Positions 1 through 9,712 of a DNA stretch of 15,578 nt are shown here, one piece after another. The position numbers and the translations under genes are program-made. The DNA is taken from contig NW_003131853.1 in NCBI RefSeq assembly GCF_000003605.2, forward strand, positions 839,832-855,409, in the 5' to 3' direction. Numbering within the stretch: the stretch's first letter is position 1; every line of letters begins with the position of its first letter. Below the pieces are notes generated by a model, which did not search any database, was not told the DNA's origin, and was given only the letters and a program-made list of their open reading frames with translations. The stretch is from Saccoglossus kowalevskii. Its lineage: Eukaryota > Hemichordata > Enteropneusta > Harrimaniidae.

Positions 1-4
1 GTGA

Positions 5-162
5 TGATGTCTTCAGTTCTCTAATTAATTTATTTTGGTGAATATTTTTGTAATTTTTGGTAAAAAGTGATATTTTCGACTTCTTGTTAAAAACTGTAAG
101 TCCGATTGCTTTGATACTATTCATATTGTTCATTTTCTAATGATGTCTTCAGTTCTTTAATT
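5..162. repeat. Short direct repeat pair, 136 bp apart
   Basis: A 22-base segment at 5-26, beginning tgatgtcttcagttct, recurs at 141-162 with one difference (c/t). The 136-bp spacing could mark the right end of a tandem or dispersed repeat that continues left of the window. Only two copies are visible, so this is weak. Confidence 0.4.
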
Positions 163-1360
163 GAAATGTGCATTGCTAACAGCGGAGCTATCTCAGCCGA
201 TAGGCTGCTTGTTTAAAATAATTCTTCCGATTCATTTTTTATTATTTTTAGTAACATGCCCCAAAACAGATTTTACGAAGGGTGTTATATTAAACAACTT
301 TTTTCTTTTACGTACTACGGTAATTGCATGTTTATAAACCAGTCTCCCAAACCTAACACCACATGCTTGGAAAGCAAGGCAGAATGTACTCGGATTTATA
401 CTACTAAGTGAACAGTTGGCTCTGGGAACCTCCCTGGGTACGAGCCGAACTCAATAAACACTGAATCACTGACCAGGTTTAGAAAAATTCTTCAACATAT
501 TTTTCTCACACCAGCTCTTTAACTAACCTACATGGATTAAAGTGAAGTAAACAAACAGCAGATATCTTCAGTACATTATAATTAATGAGTTGATGGCCTG
601 TACAGAGACAGATAAGAAACACTAATAACTAACTTCATACAATATATGTCAAACAGGTAACACCAGTGCCTGGTACTTCACACATAAATCCAAATGTGAA
701 ATACAATATGACAAATCTCACAAGGAATATACATGTACCTTTAAAGTATTTAAAACAATATTAAAAAAAAAAAAAAATAGCCTTCAAATACCAAGCATTC
801 AAGTACAACATCTATGTAAATATTTACCAAACCATAAATTAAAATTTAACTTTTTCAGTTGTGACCTCATCCCCAACCATAATATTTTATATATCAGCGT
901 TTAAACTCACACGTGTTGTAAGTCGATATCATATTACTACCAATAGATTAATTTGTCAGTTACAATCATTTTTTATTTTATTTGCTATTCTGTGAATGAA
1001 GTTAAAGTTTAGTTAGTAACTGAAAAATTTACCTTCGCCAACTATTTCAATCAGATTTCAACGCAACCTTGTGTTAAAGTAAACAAGATATCACATAGAA
1101 AAATTTGATCAACATGATTGTTGATTGTGTTAACAATTATATTATTTGCAGTAGATATAGTTTTAGTATTTTGTCACATTTTGGGGGTTTCAAAATTCAA
1201 TGTGGGATATCAATGTAATTTGACAGGATGATCAAACAAAACATTACAACAACAACAGATGTGGGCAATAATTGAAAACTATTGGTCCATATCCAAGAGA
1301 AAAGGAAGGACAAAATATTATTTCAAATCCACAAAGTGCCGATAAAATACTCTAAATATC
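163..1360. other. AT-rich non-coding stretch
   Basis: No confident gene on either strand. It contains a run of 15 A at 763-777, which could be a slipped homopolymer or the tail of an old retroposed copy. No flanking target-site duplication was found for it. A weak minus-strand exon candidate at 510-597 is described in the findings. Confidence 0.6.
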
Positions 1361-1461
1361 TGTATGTATAACTGGATATCATGATGTCTGGCACCATCAT
1401 TCATTAGCCATATGTATAACTGGATATCATGGTGTCTGGCACCATCAGTCATATGTATAAC

Positions 1462-2231
1462 TGGATATCATGGTGCCTGGCACCATCAGTCATATGTATA
1501 ACTGGATATCATGGTGTCTGGCACCATGATTCATTAGCCATATGTATAACTGGATATCATGGTGTCTGGCACCATCATTCATTAGCCATATGTATAGCTG
1601 GATATCATGATGTCTGACACCATCATTCATTAGCCATATGTATAACTGGATATCATGGTGTCTGGCACCATCATTCATTAGCCATATGTATAGCTGGATA
1701 TCATGATGTCTGGCACCATCATATATTAGCCATATGTATAACTGGGTATCATGATGTCTGGCACCATCAGTCATATGTATAACTGGATATCATGGTGTCT
1801 GGCACCATGATTCATTAGCCATATGTATAACTGGATATCATGGTGTCTGGCACCATCATTCATTAGCCATATGTATAGCTGGATATCATGATGTCTGGCA
1901 CCATCATTCATTAGCCATATGTATAACTGGATATCATGGTGTCTGGCACCATCAGTCATATGTATAACTGGATATCATGGTATCTGGCACCATGATTCAT
2001 TAGCCATATGTATAACTGGATATCATGGTGTCTGGCACCATCATTCATTAGCCATATGTATAGCTGGATATCATGATGTCTGACACCATCATTCATTAGC
2101 CATATGTATAACTGGATATCATGGTGTCTGGCACCATCATTCATTAGCCATATGTATAGCTGGATATCATGATGTCTGGCACCATCATATATTAGCCATA
2201 TGTATAACTGGGTATCATGATGTCTGGGCAC
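1462..2231. repeat. 466-bp higher-order repeat in the minisatellite
   Basis: The monomers at about 1462-1765 recur at about 1928-2231 in the same order and with the same private variants at a constant 466-bp offset. Examples are tgtctgacac at 1611 and 2077, the 'catatatta' spacer near 1719 and 2185, and actgggtatc at 1741 and 2207. This is duplication of a block of monomers, not independent growth of single units. Confidence 0.85.
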
Positions 2232-2894
2232 TATCAGTCATATGTATAAATGGATATCATGGTATCTGGCACCATCAGCCATAATTAGCCATAAGTATAA
2301 CTGGATATCATGGTGTCTGGCACCATCAGTCATATGTATAACTGGATATCATGGTGTCTGGCACCATCATTCATTAGCCATATGTATAACTGAATATCAT
2401 GGTGTCTGGCACCATCAGTCATATGTATAACTGGATATCATGGTGTCTGGCACCATCATTCATTAGCCATATGTATAACTGGATATCATGGTGTCTGGCA
2501 CCATCATCCATTAGCCATATGTATAGCTGGATATCATGATGTCTGGCACCATCATATATTAGCCATATGTATAACTGGGTATCATGATGTCTGGGCACTA
2601 TCAGTCATATGTATAAATGGATATCATGGTATCTGGCACCATCAGCCATAATTAGCCATAAGTATAACTGGATATCATGGTGTCTGGCACCATCAGTCGT
2701 ATGTATAACTGGATATCATGGTGTCTGGCACCATCATTCATTAGCCATATGTATAACTGGATATCATGGTGTCTGGCACCATCAGTCATATGTATAACTG
2801 GATATCATGGTGTCTGGCACCATCATTCATTATTCATATGTATAACTGGATATCATGGTGTCTGGCACCATCATTCATTAGCCATATGTATAGC
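2161..2894. repeat. Two adjacent copies of a 367-bp higher-order repeat
   Basis: The block 2161-2527 is followed directly by 2528-2894. Successive monomer spacings match (48, 42, 51, 41, 48, 41, 48, 48). Private variants recur exactly 367 bp apart: actgggtatc at 2207 and 2574, ctgggcactatc at 2224 and 2591, and ataagtataac at 2291 and 2658. Only a handful of substitutions separate the copies, so this duplication looks recent compared with the age of the monomers. Confidence 0.88.
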
Positions 2895-3044
2895 TGGATA
2901 TCATGATGTCTGGCACCATCAGTCATATGTATAACTGGATATCATGGTGTCTGGCACCATCAGTCATATGTATAACTGGATATCATGGTGCCTGGCACCA
3001 TCAGTCATATGTATAACTGGATATCATAGTGTCTGGCACTATCA

Positions 3045-4673
3045 GCCAAGTCTATTAACGACATATCTTGACATATATAAATCAATGCAAACATTTTATG
3101 CTATATTATATATAGGTGCTTTGTGGGTAAAAAAAAGTTGATTCACATTAAGTTATGCAAATGAGCTAATTAAAATAATAAATATGCGCATTTTTCTTCT
3201 ATTATAGATTTTAGTTCAAGATTTGCAATAAAGGTAGCATGTAACCTACTAACACTACTAACAAAATGTCAGATAAAAATACACAAACTTGCTTAGTAAT
3301 TTTATAATTCAATACTGCAACACATTAATTCAAGAAAATATACCAGATGAAACAGATGGTATTTATATTTCTGACTTGCTCCATTGGACATTTAGAATTT
3401 TTGAGTATAATTTATGAGTATGTGGAATTTTCATGAATGTTTACCATTTTTAGCTTGCACATTTGACATATTGAATCAGAAGGCAAAAAATAAAATATTG
3501 TATTTGCTTGATCAAACACGCATCTCTAATAGAAGTGCATTTGTTGTATACTGAATCATTAAAATATGACATTTTGACCATGAAAAACACCTCTGTAATT
3601 TGCACATGCTTCATAAGTTTCCATAACATTGGCCATATATTAAAACATACCGGTATTAAGAATGAAGGTATCATTCAGACGACAAAAAAGGTCGTAAATT
3701 CAAAACAATAATTAAATAAATTGTACTGAATAGCTGTTTCCTCTGTTATTAGTAATATTACAGAAGTAAAATATTAGGAATGTTACAGTAGTAAATAGAG
3801 ATTTTATTCCAAATTTACTAAATATATACCGGCACAAGATTAATTAGTAAAAATTACATTATGATGAATATTGGAAATGTTATTTATTATTTTCTGTTCT
3901 CAATTATCACTTTTACTAATAGTCAAACAATCCAGAGCATAAAGAGCACCAAGAGAATAGATTTCAAAAAGTGATATGACCAGTATAGAAAGGACACAGT
4001 CGTGACCAATGGTATCTATGAAGGAATGCCACATCATCCTGTTTACTCTTACCCCCCACAGGCGTCTAACAAGATAAGATTCGGTGAATAACAATTGACA
4101 AACAAACATTGAAAGATTGCGCTCTAACCACAGTGTAAATAAATTATTAACATATCTCGCTAACCCTTTGAAGTTAACTGATGTGTCTGAAAGGACAGAT
4201 ATTTTTCGAGATGGGTCCCATTGCTACGTAAACAGCACAATGTCATGTAAAATCACACAAAATTTGAATGGTGCTGCAAAATGACCTTCACCCCTCACTA
4301 GCTGGCTGCAACCACCTGTAAGCAATACACCTTCTTCATCCTAGCCCTGACTCAGCAAGATATACCAGTAACACTGATTTTCAGATAAGAAGTGCTACAC
4401 GTGGCTGCTACACCAGACAACACTGGCAATTAACACCACAAAAACAGTTAATCATGACCTTAGCTATAAACGAACTGACTTTGACAGCATGTGTAGAATC
4501 TTTTCTAGGGCTACTACATGCACCCAGTGACAATAAATTACGCAATTGCACCATCAAAAGGTACTGTATGGTAAAATATCAAAAAAACTTCACATTCTAG
4601 ACAAATTAAATTTTATAGAAGTAACATTACATATTAGAATTTACAAAAACATTGTTTGCTTTTTAGAATGTAA
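3045..4673. other. AT-rich intergenic or intronic sequence
   Basis: No confident gene. At 3151-3196 the string 'ttatgcaaatgagctaattaaaataataaatatgcgca' is split across a short tract that resembles the core of the tandem units at 8.2-9.6 kb, so it may be an eroded fragment of that repeat family. The motif taccggtat occurs near 3649 and again near 5872 and 10577. Minus-strand open frames near 3.45-3.67 and 3.90-4.11 kb lack convincing splice signals. Confidence 0.5.
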
Positions 4674-4889
4674 ACTGAGTGCAGATATATCAACTTATGT
4701 GATGGAGCAACAGGTGATGTACAGGCCCAAAGCACAATGGTTTCCCTAGCAGATTTTCAGTTGAATGATCCAATGAGTGACAATATATTTTTCACTGAAA
4801 CCAGGTTATCTGAAATTTCTGTCCTCACAGCATCAACAATGTCCGACCTACATTCAGTGTCAGAGGCTTACAGTTCAAAAGAGAGATAA
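4674..4889 (+). other. Unrecognised open frame, possible terminal exon
   Basis: A plus-strand frame of 71 codons opens after TAA at 4671 and ends at TAA 4887-4889. It includes an ATG at 4737 that would give 50 residues. Its translation is rich in S, T, D, E, L and A, for example LADFQLNDPMSDN, and is less biased than translations of the surrounding AT-rich DNA. An AATAAA at 4925-4930 lies about 36 bases after the stop, where a polyadenylation signal could sit. Against this, frames of this length are expected by chance in AT-rich DNA, I recognise no domain, and the best upstream acceptors (near 4663 and 4684) are mediocre. The opposite strand also has a protein-like short frame at 4757-4866. 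Confidence 0.2.
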
Positions 4890-7086
4890 AAAAGAATTTC
4901 ATTTAATGACTTTTAACAAATCAAAATAAAGCAGATAAAAATCAGTAGAAAAATGGTGAAAACCATGTGGCCTCGCAAAATTTCATTATCAGCTCACAAA
5001 CACTCAATCCAGGGGTGCAATAAATGTCACACACACTGGGGGTAACAGAATCAACAACAGATGTGCTGATGTGTTGTAACTTTGAAAACAAATTCTATAC
5101 AGTTGTTATGAAGGCAAAGAAGGGGGCTCAGACACTTGTCAAATCACAAGGCAGACCACTTGTAATTTCATTTATGCAAATATCTACTTATCCAACACTC
5201 ACATTGTGTCTTGGAATGAAGTGCCATACCTATAAGTGTCCTCAACTAGCTCAGAACGCTGTTTACAGCAACTGCAATACAGTCGTCAGGACTGCACTAT
5301 AGTTCTGTGGGAAAACCTGTCTAAACAAATTTGGCACCAATAAGGACTAAAATAATTTGCTGAAAATATTAAAATGTAATTATAATTTGTTACATCATAA
5401 CATTAAGAATTACAATTCATCATAAAACTTAGTTTTGCTTTGCATACTGTTAGTAAATCTGTTAAAATCAAAATCTGAGAACTTGTACAGACTACAATGT
5501 TATGATTATTGGACCATTACAGTATACTTTAAAGGGGGAAATATTAACTGGATTTAATTATAGAGGATTTAATGTTGCATTGGTTTTTAATTCACAGCGA
5601 TCAAGGTGAAAACTTGGGTTGAATGTAAACCACTGCGATGTACATTTGTACAAACAGATCGCAGGTTCAGCCTACTGATAAGGAATATTTACAAATGATC
5701 TGCCCTTCAGTTTCACGTACAGAACACGTGAGCAAGGCTTATTATCCATATATATACTGGTATTTGCAAACAATTTATATTTGTGTAAATAATTAATTTT
5801 TTGTCTCTAAATCTACCAGGTAAACAATGATCCCTACCCGTTTTAAATAATTTATCTTCATTATTGTCTATTACCGGTATCAAGACATCAGACTGGCCAA
5901 AAGCATTCTGATGAACTTTTACCTACAAAATGGCATGATTAGTGTGCCTAGTGGAGATGTAACTGAATTGGACTACTTATAACTTAATGCCTGATCCTAT
6001 CTACACAGATGAAACAAAAATACAACAAAATCAGACTAATTACTAAAGTGCTGAGCAACAGAAAAATACTTGTTAACAGACTGAGGAGGTGAGATAAATG
6101 ATTTACTTCAACATATTGTATTTAAATTAAAACAAAAAACAAAATAGTTGATTCTTTGGAGCAATCCCTAGGCTTGAAGAGCAGCAGTTCAGGCCCAGAA
6201 TAAAAAAGTTCTGGTTCATTTGTTCTCCACAATCAATGCATGCGCATGTTTTTTCATATATTTTTATTATTATTATTAAATTGCCTTTTATTTTTTTTTG
6301 TCATAAAAATGAACCGTTTCTTTTGGAAAACCTGAAAATAAGGGTTGACACACACATGTCACGCTGATGAAAAAAAATTAAAAGAAAAAAAAATGATATT
6401 TAAAGTAAAAATTGATTCCAAATATTGACTCAACTACCCGGTAGTCATATGTGAAATTAAGTTCACAAATTAAGAGAATATTACATTTTACTGTGTTATG
6501 AACATAAGTTTATGGTACAAATATGGAAATATGTTACATATGATTTATTTAATTGTGCTCATCTGTGAAAATGATACAATTATTCAAAAATTTTTGTTTA
6601 AACTTGATACACTGACTCATAGTCACCCCTACTTTAGATAAATTCAACACAGCTGGAAAGATAATACTTTTTGCTTTGTAGGCTTGTTTCAAATCAAACT
6701 TAATATCAAAGAAAATCTAAATTGTGGTGACTGAAATTCAAATCAGTTAATAGATCAAAACATACTTTTATAGAGAGACAATATAAAAATTGACTGAAAA
6801 ACACCTGATGTAAAAACTTTATCGATGAAAGGATAGATATATAGCGAATTTAAAAAATATCCATTTTGTCAGTTTACATAGTGACTTCAGTACTCAGTTT
6901 AGCCACCTCATCTGCATAAGAAAATGACCATCACAAACTCGGGAGGGGAGCTGACAGAGCGGTTTTGAACATTATTTGCTATATGATTTGATTTTTGTCG
7001 TATTTCATTTTTCGGTAATAATGAATTAGTTATAGTAAACGTGACGTGATCTTTCTGGAAATAAATATGACATTAACGGAACTTAC
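4890..7086. other. AT-rich sequence, no confident gene
   Basis: Nothing here is confidently coding. If the exon at 7087-7225 is real, this is the start of the first intron of that minus-strand gene. Small features include CATGCGCATG at 6239-6248 (a partial match to the NRF1 half-site arrangement), A- and T-runs near 6290 and 6370, and a taccggtat near 5872. Confidence 0.5.
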
Positions 7087-7225
7087 CTGGTCTATCAACT
7101 AGACACTTTGTATTATTTGAGGTAATAGTAGCTTCCGTTGAAAACGATTGATGCACACACTCGACATTAAAGATATACAGAGATATACAGAGACAATAGC
7201 AGTACCAACTGTTTATGATCTTCAT
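7087..7225 (-). CDS. First coding exon of a secreted or membrane protein
   Basis: On the minus strand the start at 7225 sits in an excellent Kozak context (gccaccATGa). The frame runs 46 codons plus one base into a consensus donor, CCAG|GTAAGT, with the intron starting at 7086. The N-terminus reads as a signal peptide: a lysine at residue 2, then an aromatic, Cys and Leu-rich core of roughly residues 7-19 (WYCYCLCISLYIF), with cleavage plausible around residues 22-25. A Ser/Thr-rich segment follows, with an N-N-T sequon at residues 37-39 and a Cys at 41. The exon ends after the first base of a codon, which is typical where a signal-peptide exon joins extracellular modules. A 10-bp tandem duplication (agatatacag twice, 7171-7190) lies in the hydrophobic core. 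I do not recognise the family, and later exons would lie towards position 1 or beyond it. The start, signal and donor together make chance unlikely but not impossible. Confidence 0.6.
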
Positions 7226-7353
7226 GGTGGCAATCACAATAGAAAACTTGGAAGTTGGAAGGCAAATTTTAAACGTCCATCACCCATGCTACAGTACTTG
7301 TTCTGACTGGCTACCGGAAACTTCGTTCACTTCAAGCATACCTCTTTAACGTT

Positions 7354-7361
7354 TGACGTAA
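7354..7361 (-). promoter_or_regulatory. CRE/ATF-like site upstream of the minus-strand gene
   Basis: TGACGTAA, a CREB/ATF-type half-palindrome, lies about 130 bp upstream of the start at 7225. The surrounding 7340-7420 has more CpG than its neighbourhood. An eight-base match is weak evidence alone; position is the main support. Confidence 0.3.
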
Positions 7362-7550
7362 CAAAGTTGACCTATCGCCCATATGAAGAGAGTATCATCA
7401 ATCACGCGATGATCTACGCCTATTTCATACTGACCTCAGTGGAACATGCCAGTAAAAATGACTGAGTGATACTTGACTTTGAACCTGGACTGCTGATGAA
7501 ATGTAAACAGTAGTTCTGATTATAATCTTGGGCTGCTAAACGGTTTACAA

Positions 7551-7572
7551 ACATGGCCCACAGTGCATTGCA
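7551..7572 (-). promoter_or_regulatory. ZNF143/Staf-like site next to a YY1-like site
   Basis: CCCACAGTGCATTGCA at 7557-7572 fits the ZNF143/Staf site as I remember it (CCCRNMATSCMYYRCR), with one mismatch. The adjacent acATGGCC is the complement of the YY1 core GGCCATgTTT. Both factor types are commonly found close to transcription starts. The pair lies about 330 bp upstream of the start at 7225, a plausible promoter position. It is a pattern match only. Confidence 0.4.
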
Positions 7573-7906
7573 TAAAATATATTTAGAAATATTCATATTC
7601 CACTCTGGAGTATCACAGCCACACCTACTTGACTGTCCATAGCAACCTGTTATCTATAACTAAAATAGAGTATTATTAAATAAATATTCACTATGTTTAA
7701 ATTTAGCGGGTATAGATAATACTGCAGGGATTATTCCCTATATTTTAAATTAACAGGTTGAACGAAATATTAATGCAATCTTTGGTTAACTTTGTATATA
7801 CTAGCTCACTAGGTTTTGATTTAGTACGGTAAATTTATATTTCAGCAAAAAATGAAAAAAAAAGTGAAAATAAAATGCCTGTAATCAATGAGATCATCTT
7901 GACTCA

Positions 7907-7961
7907 ACCCTGGGCTTTGTTAGTTACCAGGGTATATCAGTGTTCCTCTATCTGATAGAGG
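7907..7961. repeat. Two short inverted repeats at the element's left end
   Basis: ACCCTGG at 7907-7913 pairs with CCAGGGT at 7927-7933 across 13 bases. CCTCTATC at 7945-7952 pairs with GATAGAGG at 7954-7961 around a single T, so the folded stem would in practice have seven pairs and a 3-base loop. Confidence 0.7.
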
Positions 7962-8039
7962 GACTGTGGGTATATGTACCAATTAAATTGTGTGTACTGC
8001 CTATAGGTATCTGTTTGTACGCAAAAGCCTATGTGTGAT

Positions 8040-8067
8040 CATGGAGGTAATAAGAATTACCTCCATG
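8040..8067. repeat. Perfect 12-bp stem, 4-base loop hairpin
   Basis: CATGGAGGTAAT at 8040-8051 and ATTACCTCCATG at 8056-8067 are exact inverted copies around the loop AAGA. It is one of the strongest small inverted repeats in the window and lies about 100 bp before the tandem units, so it probably belongs to the mobile element. There is no T-run after it to suggest a terminator. Confidence 0.85.
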
Positions 8068-8169
8068 GTGTGATGAAACATCAGAACAAAATGCCCTTTA
8101 AACTCAACACAGCATTACTGTGTCAAAACAAACAAAAAATAAATAATCAAAGAAAGCTTAGAAAGAAAT

Positions 8170-9640
8170 AGAAATTAGGTGATTAATAAGCATAAATATT
8201 TACCAAAAACTAATTGGGTCTCTGCATAGTCCTAGGTTCATTGAAATGTGATGATGAATACTCTATAAAAGTTTTAATAAAATCCAATTAGTAATTCTTT
8301 ATATATCAGTGGAACATTCATGGAAAAAATTAACTAATTATGCTAATAAGGTGATTAATATGCACAAATATTTACCCCAAAACTAATCAGGTCTCTGCAC
8401 AGTCTTTAAGTAACTATGTACCAAGTTTCATTGAAATGTGATGATTACTACTTGAAATATCAAAAGCTGAAAATTAATTAATTATGCAAATTAGGTAATT
8501 AATATGTACTGATATTACCCTAAAAACTATCAGGTCTGTGCAGTGTCATATGACATCTATGCACCAAGTTTCATTGAAATGTGATGATTACTACTTAAAA
8601 TATCAAAAGCTGAAAATGAATTAATTATGCAAATTAGGTAATTAATATGTACTGATATTACCCTAAAAACTATCAGGTCTGTGCAGTGTCATATGACATC
8701 TATGCACCAAGTTTCATTGAAATGTGATGATTACTACTTGAAATATCAAAAGCTGAAAATGAATTAATTATGCAAATTAGGTAATTAATATGTACTGATA
8801 TTACCCTAAAAACTATCAGGTCTGTGCAGTGTCATATGACATCTATGCACCAAGTTTCATTGAAATGTGATGATTACTACTTGAAATATCAAAAGCTGAA
8901 AATGAATTAATTATGCAAATTAGGTAACTAATATTTACTGATATTACTCTAAAAACTATCAGGTCTATGCAGTGTCCTATGACATCTATGTACCAAGTTT
9001 TATTGAAATGTGATGATTACTACTTAAAATATCAAAAGCTGAAAATTAATTAATTATGCAAATTAGCTAATTAATATATACTGACATTACCCTAAATCTA
9101 TCAGGTCTGTGCAGTGTCCTATGACATCTATGTACCAAGTTTCACTGAAATGTGACAATTACTACAGAAATATCAAAAGCTGAAAATGAATTAATTATGC
9201 TAATTAGGTAATTAATATCTACTGATATTACCCTAAAAACTATCAGGTCTGTGCAGTGTCCTATGATATCTATGTACCAAGTTTTATTGAAATGTGATGA
9301 TTAGTACTTGAGATATCAGTGGAAAAGCCAAAAATTGATTAATCAATATGCAAATTAGGTAATTGATATTGCACAGATTTTTACCCAAAACTAATCAAAT
9401 CTTCGCATTAGTTCAGAGCATCTATGTACCAAGTTTCGTAAAAATCCAATGAGTGGTTCTTTAGATATCAGTGGAACAATCATGGAACAGCTAAAAATCA
9501 GCTAATTATCATGCAAATTAAATAATTAATATGCATGGATTTTTACCAAAACTTAATCAAATCTGCGCATTGGCCCATAGCATCTATGCACCAAGTTTCA
9601 TCAAAAATCAATGTATGGTTCTTGAGATATCAGTGGAACA
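8170..9640 (+). repeat. Tandem array of ten units, mostly 142-143 bp
   Basis: Using 'caagttt(c)attgaaatg' as anchor, units fall at 8422, 8565, 8708, 8851, 8994, 9136, 9278, 9430 and 9592, with a divergent first unit near 8232. Spacing is 190 bp at the left edge, then five 143- or 142-bp core steps with very few differences, one further 142, and 152 and 162 at the right edge. The near-identical centre with diverged, longer edges is the mark of unequal exchange within an array. Each core unit carries the octamer ATGCAAAT, many TTAATTA tracts and a 12-bp palindrome TGTCATATGACA (8544-8555 in one copy), which is lost as tgtcctatgaca in outer units. Confidence 0.93.
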
Positions 9641-9673
9641 GACACATACACAGACACACAAACTAACTGCAAA

Positions 9674-9712
9674 GACTCCCTTTTTGTGCTTCGCACACAA
9701 GAGTCAAAAAGG
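9674..9712. repeat. Hairpin tail of the mobile element
   Basis: GACTC at 9674-9678 pairs with GAGTC at 9701-9705. They enclose TGTGC (9685-9689) and GCACA (9693-9697) around a TTC loop. An alternative outer pairing is CCTTTTT (9679-9685) with AAAAAGG (9706-9712). It follows a CA-rich run at 9641-9662, and the element most likely ends at about 9712. Confidence 0.6.

Larger units (their letters stand above)
1361..3044. repeat. Minisatellite of 37 monomers, 48 and 41 bp
   Basis: Anchoring on 'aactggatatcat', I count 37 head-to-tail monomers between the first anchor at 1373 and the last at 3018. Spacing is 48 or 41 bp, with rare 42 and 51 bp forms. The 48-bp form carries seven more bases in the spacer (catcattcattagcc versus catcagtc). 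Each monomer contains CATATG and GATATC palindromes and an ATGGTG-tctgg-CACCAT stem-loop. In monomers reading caccatgat, such as 1508-1530, the stem extends to nine perfect pairs. The array ends abruptly at 'gcactatcagcc'. Because 48 is divisible by 3, open frames run through it on both strands; these are periodicity artefacts, not genes. Confidence 0.97.

Noticed and set aside
410-480. tRNA-derived SINE, from a segment with gttcg and gggtac strings
   Set aside because: No recognisable A box or complete B box, and no tail or target-site duplication.
1030-1075. Minus-strand exon ending at GAAG|GTAAAT
   Set aside because: The short segment between the acceptor and this donor has a stop in every frame.
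1429-2934. Repeated open frames on both strands (62-94 codons) reading as periodic peptides
   Set aside because: The 48-bp monomer equals 16 codons, so any stop-free phase stays open through consecutive units. The frames break wherever a 41-bp unit occurs, and they exist on both strands.
1361-3044. CRISPR-like array
   Set aside because: Units are head-to-tail with no unique spacers, the 'spacer' part is itself repeated, and the surrounding DNA is eukaryotic.
3900-4109. Minus-strand 69-codon frame as an exon with a membrane segment
   Set aside because: No good acceptor gives this frame in a phase that fits the exon at 7087-7225, and the frame is no longer than expected by chance in AT-rich DNA.
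5024-5302. Plus-strand 92-codon frame
   Set aside because: It has no recognisable domain, no splice or promoter signals and an irregular composition; the length is within the chance range here.
5931-6050. Minus-strand exon ending at a TAG|GTAAAAG donor
   Set aside because: All three phases contain stops between the nearest acceptor and the donor.
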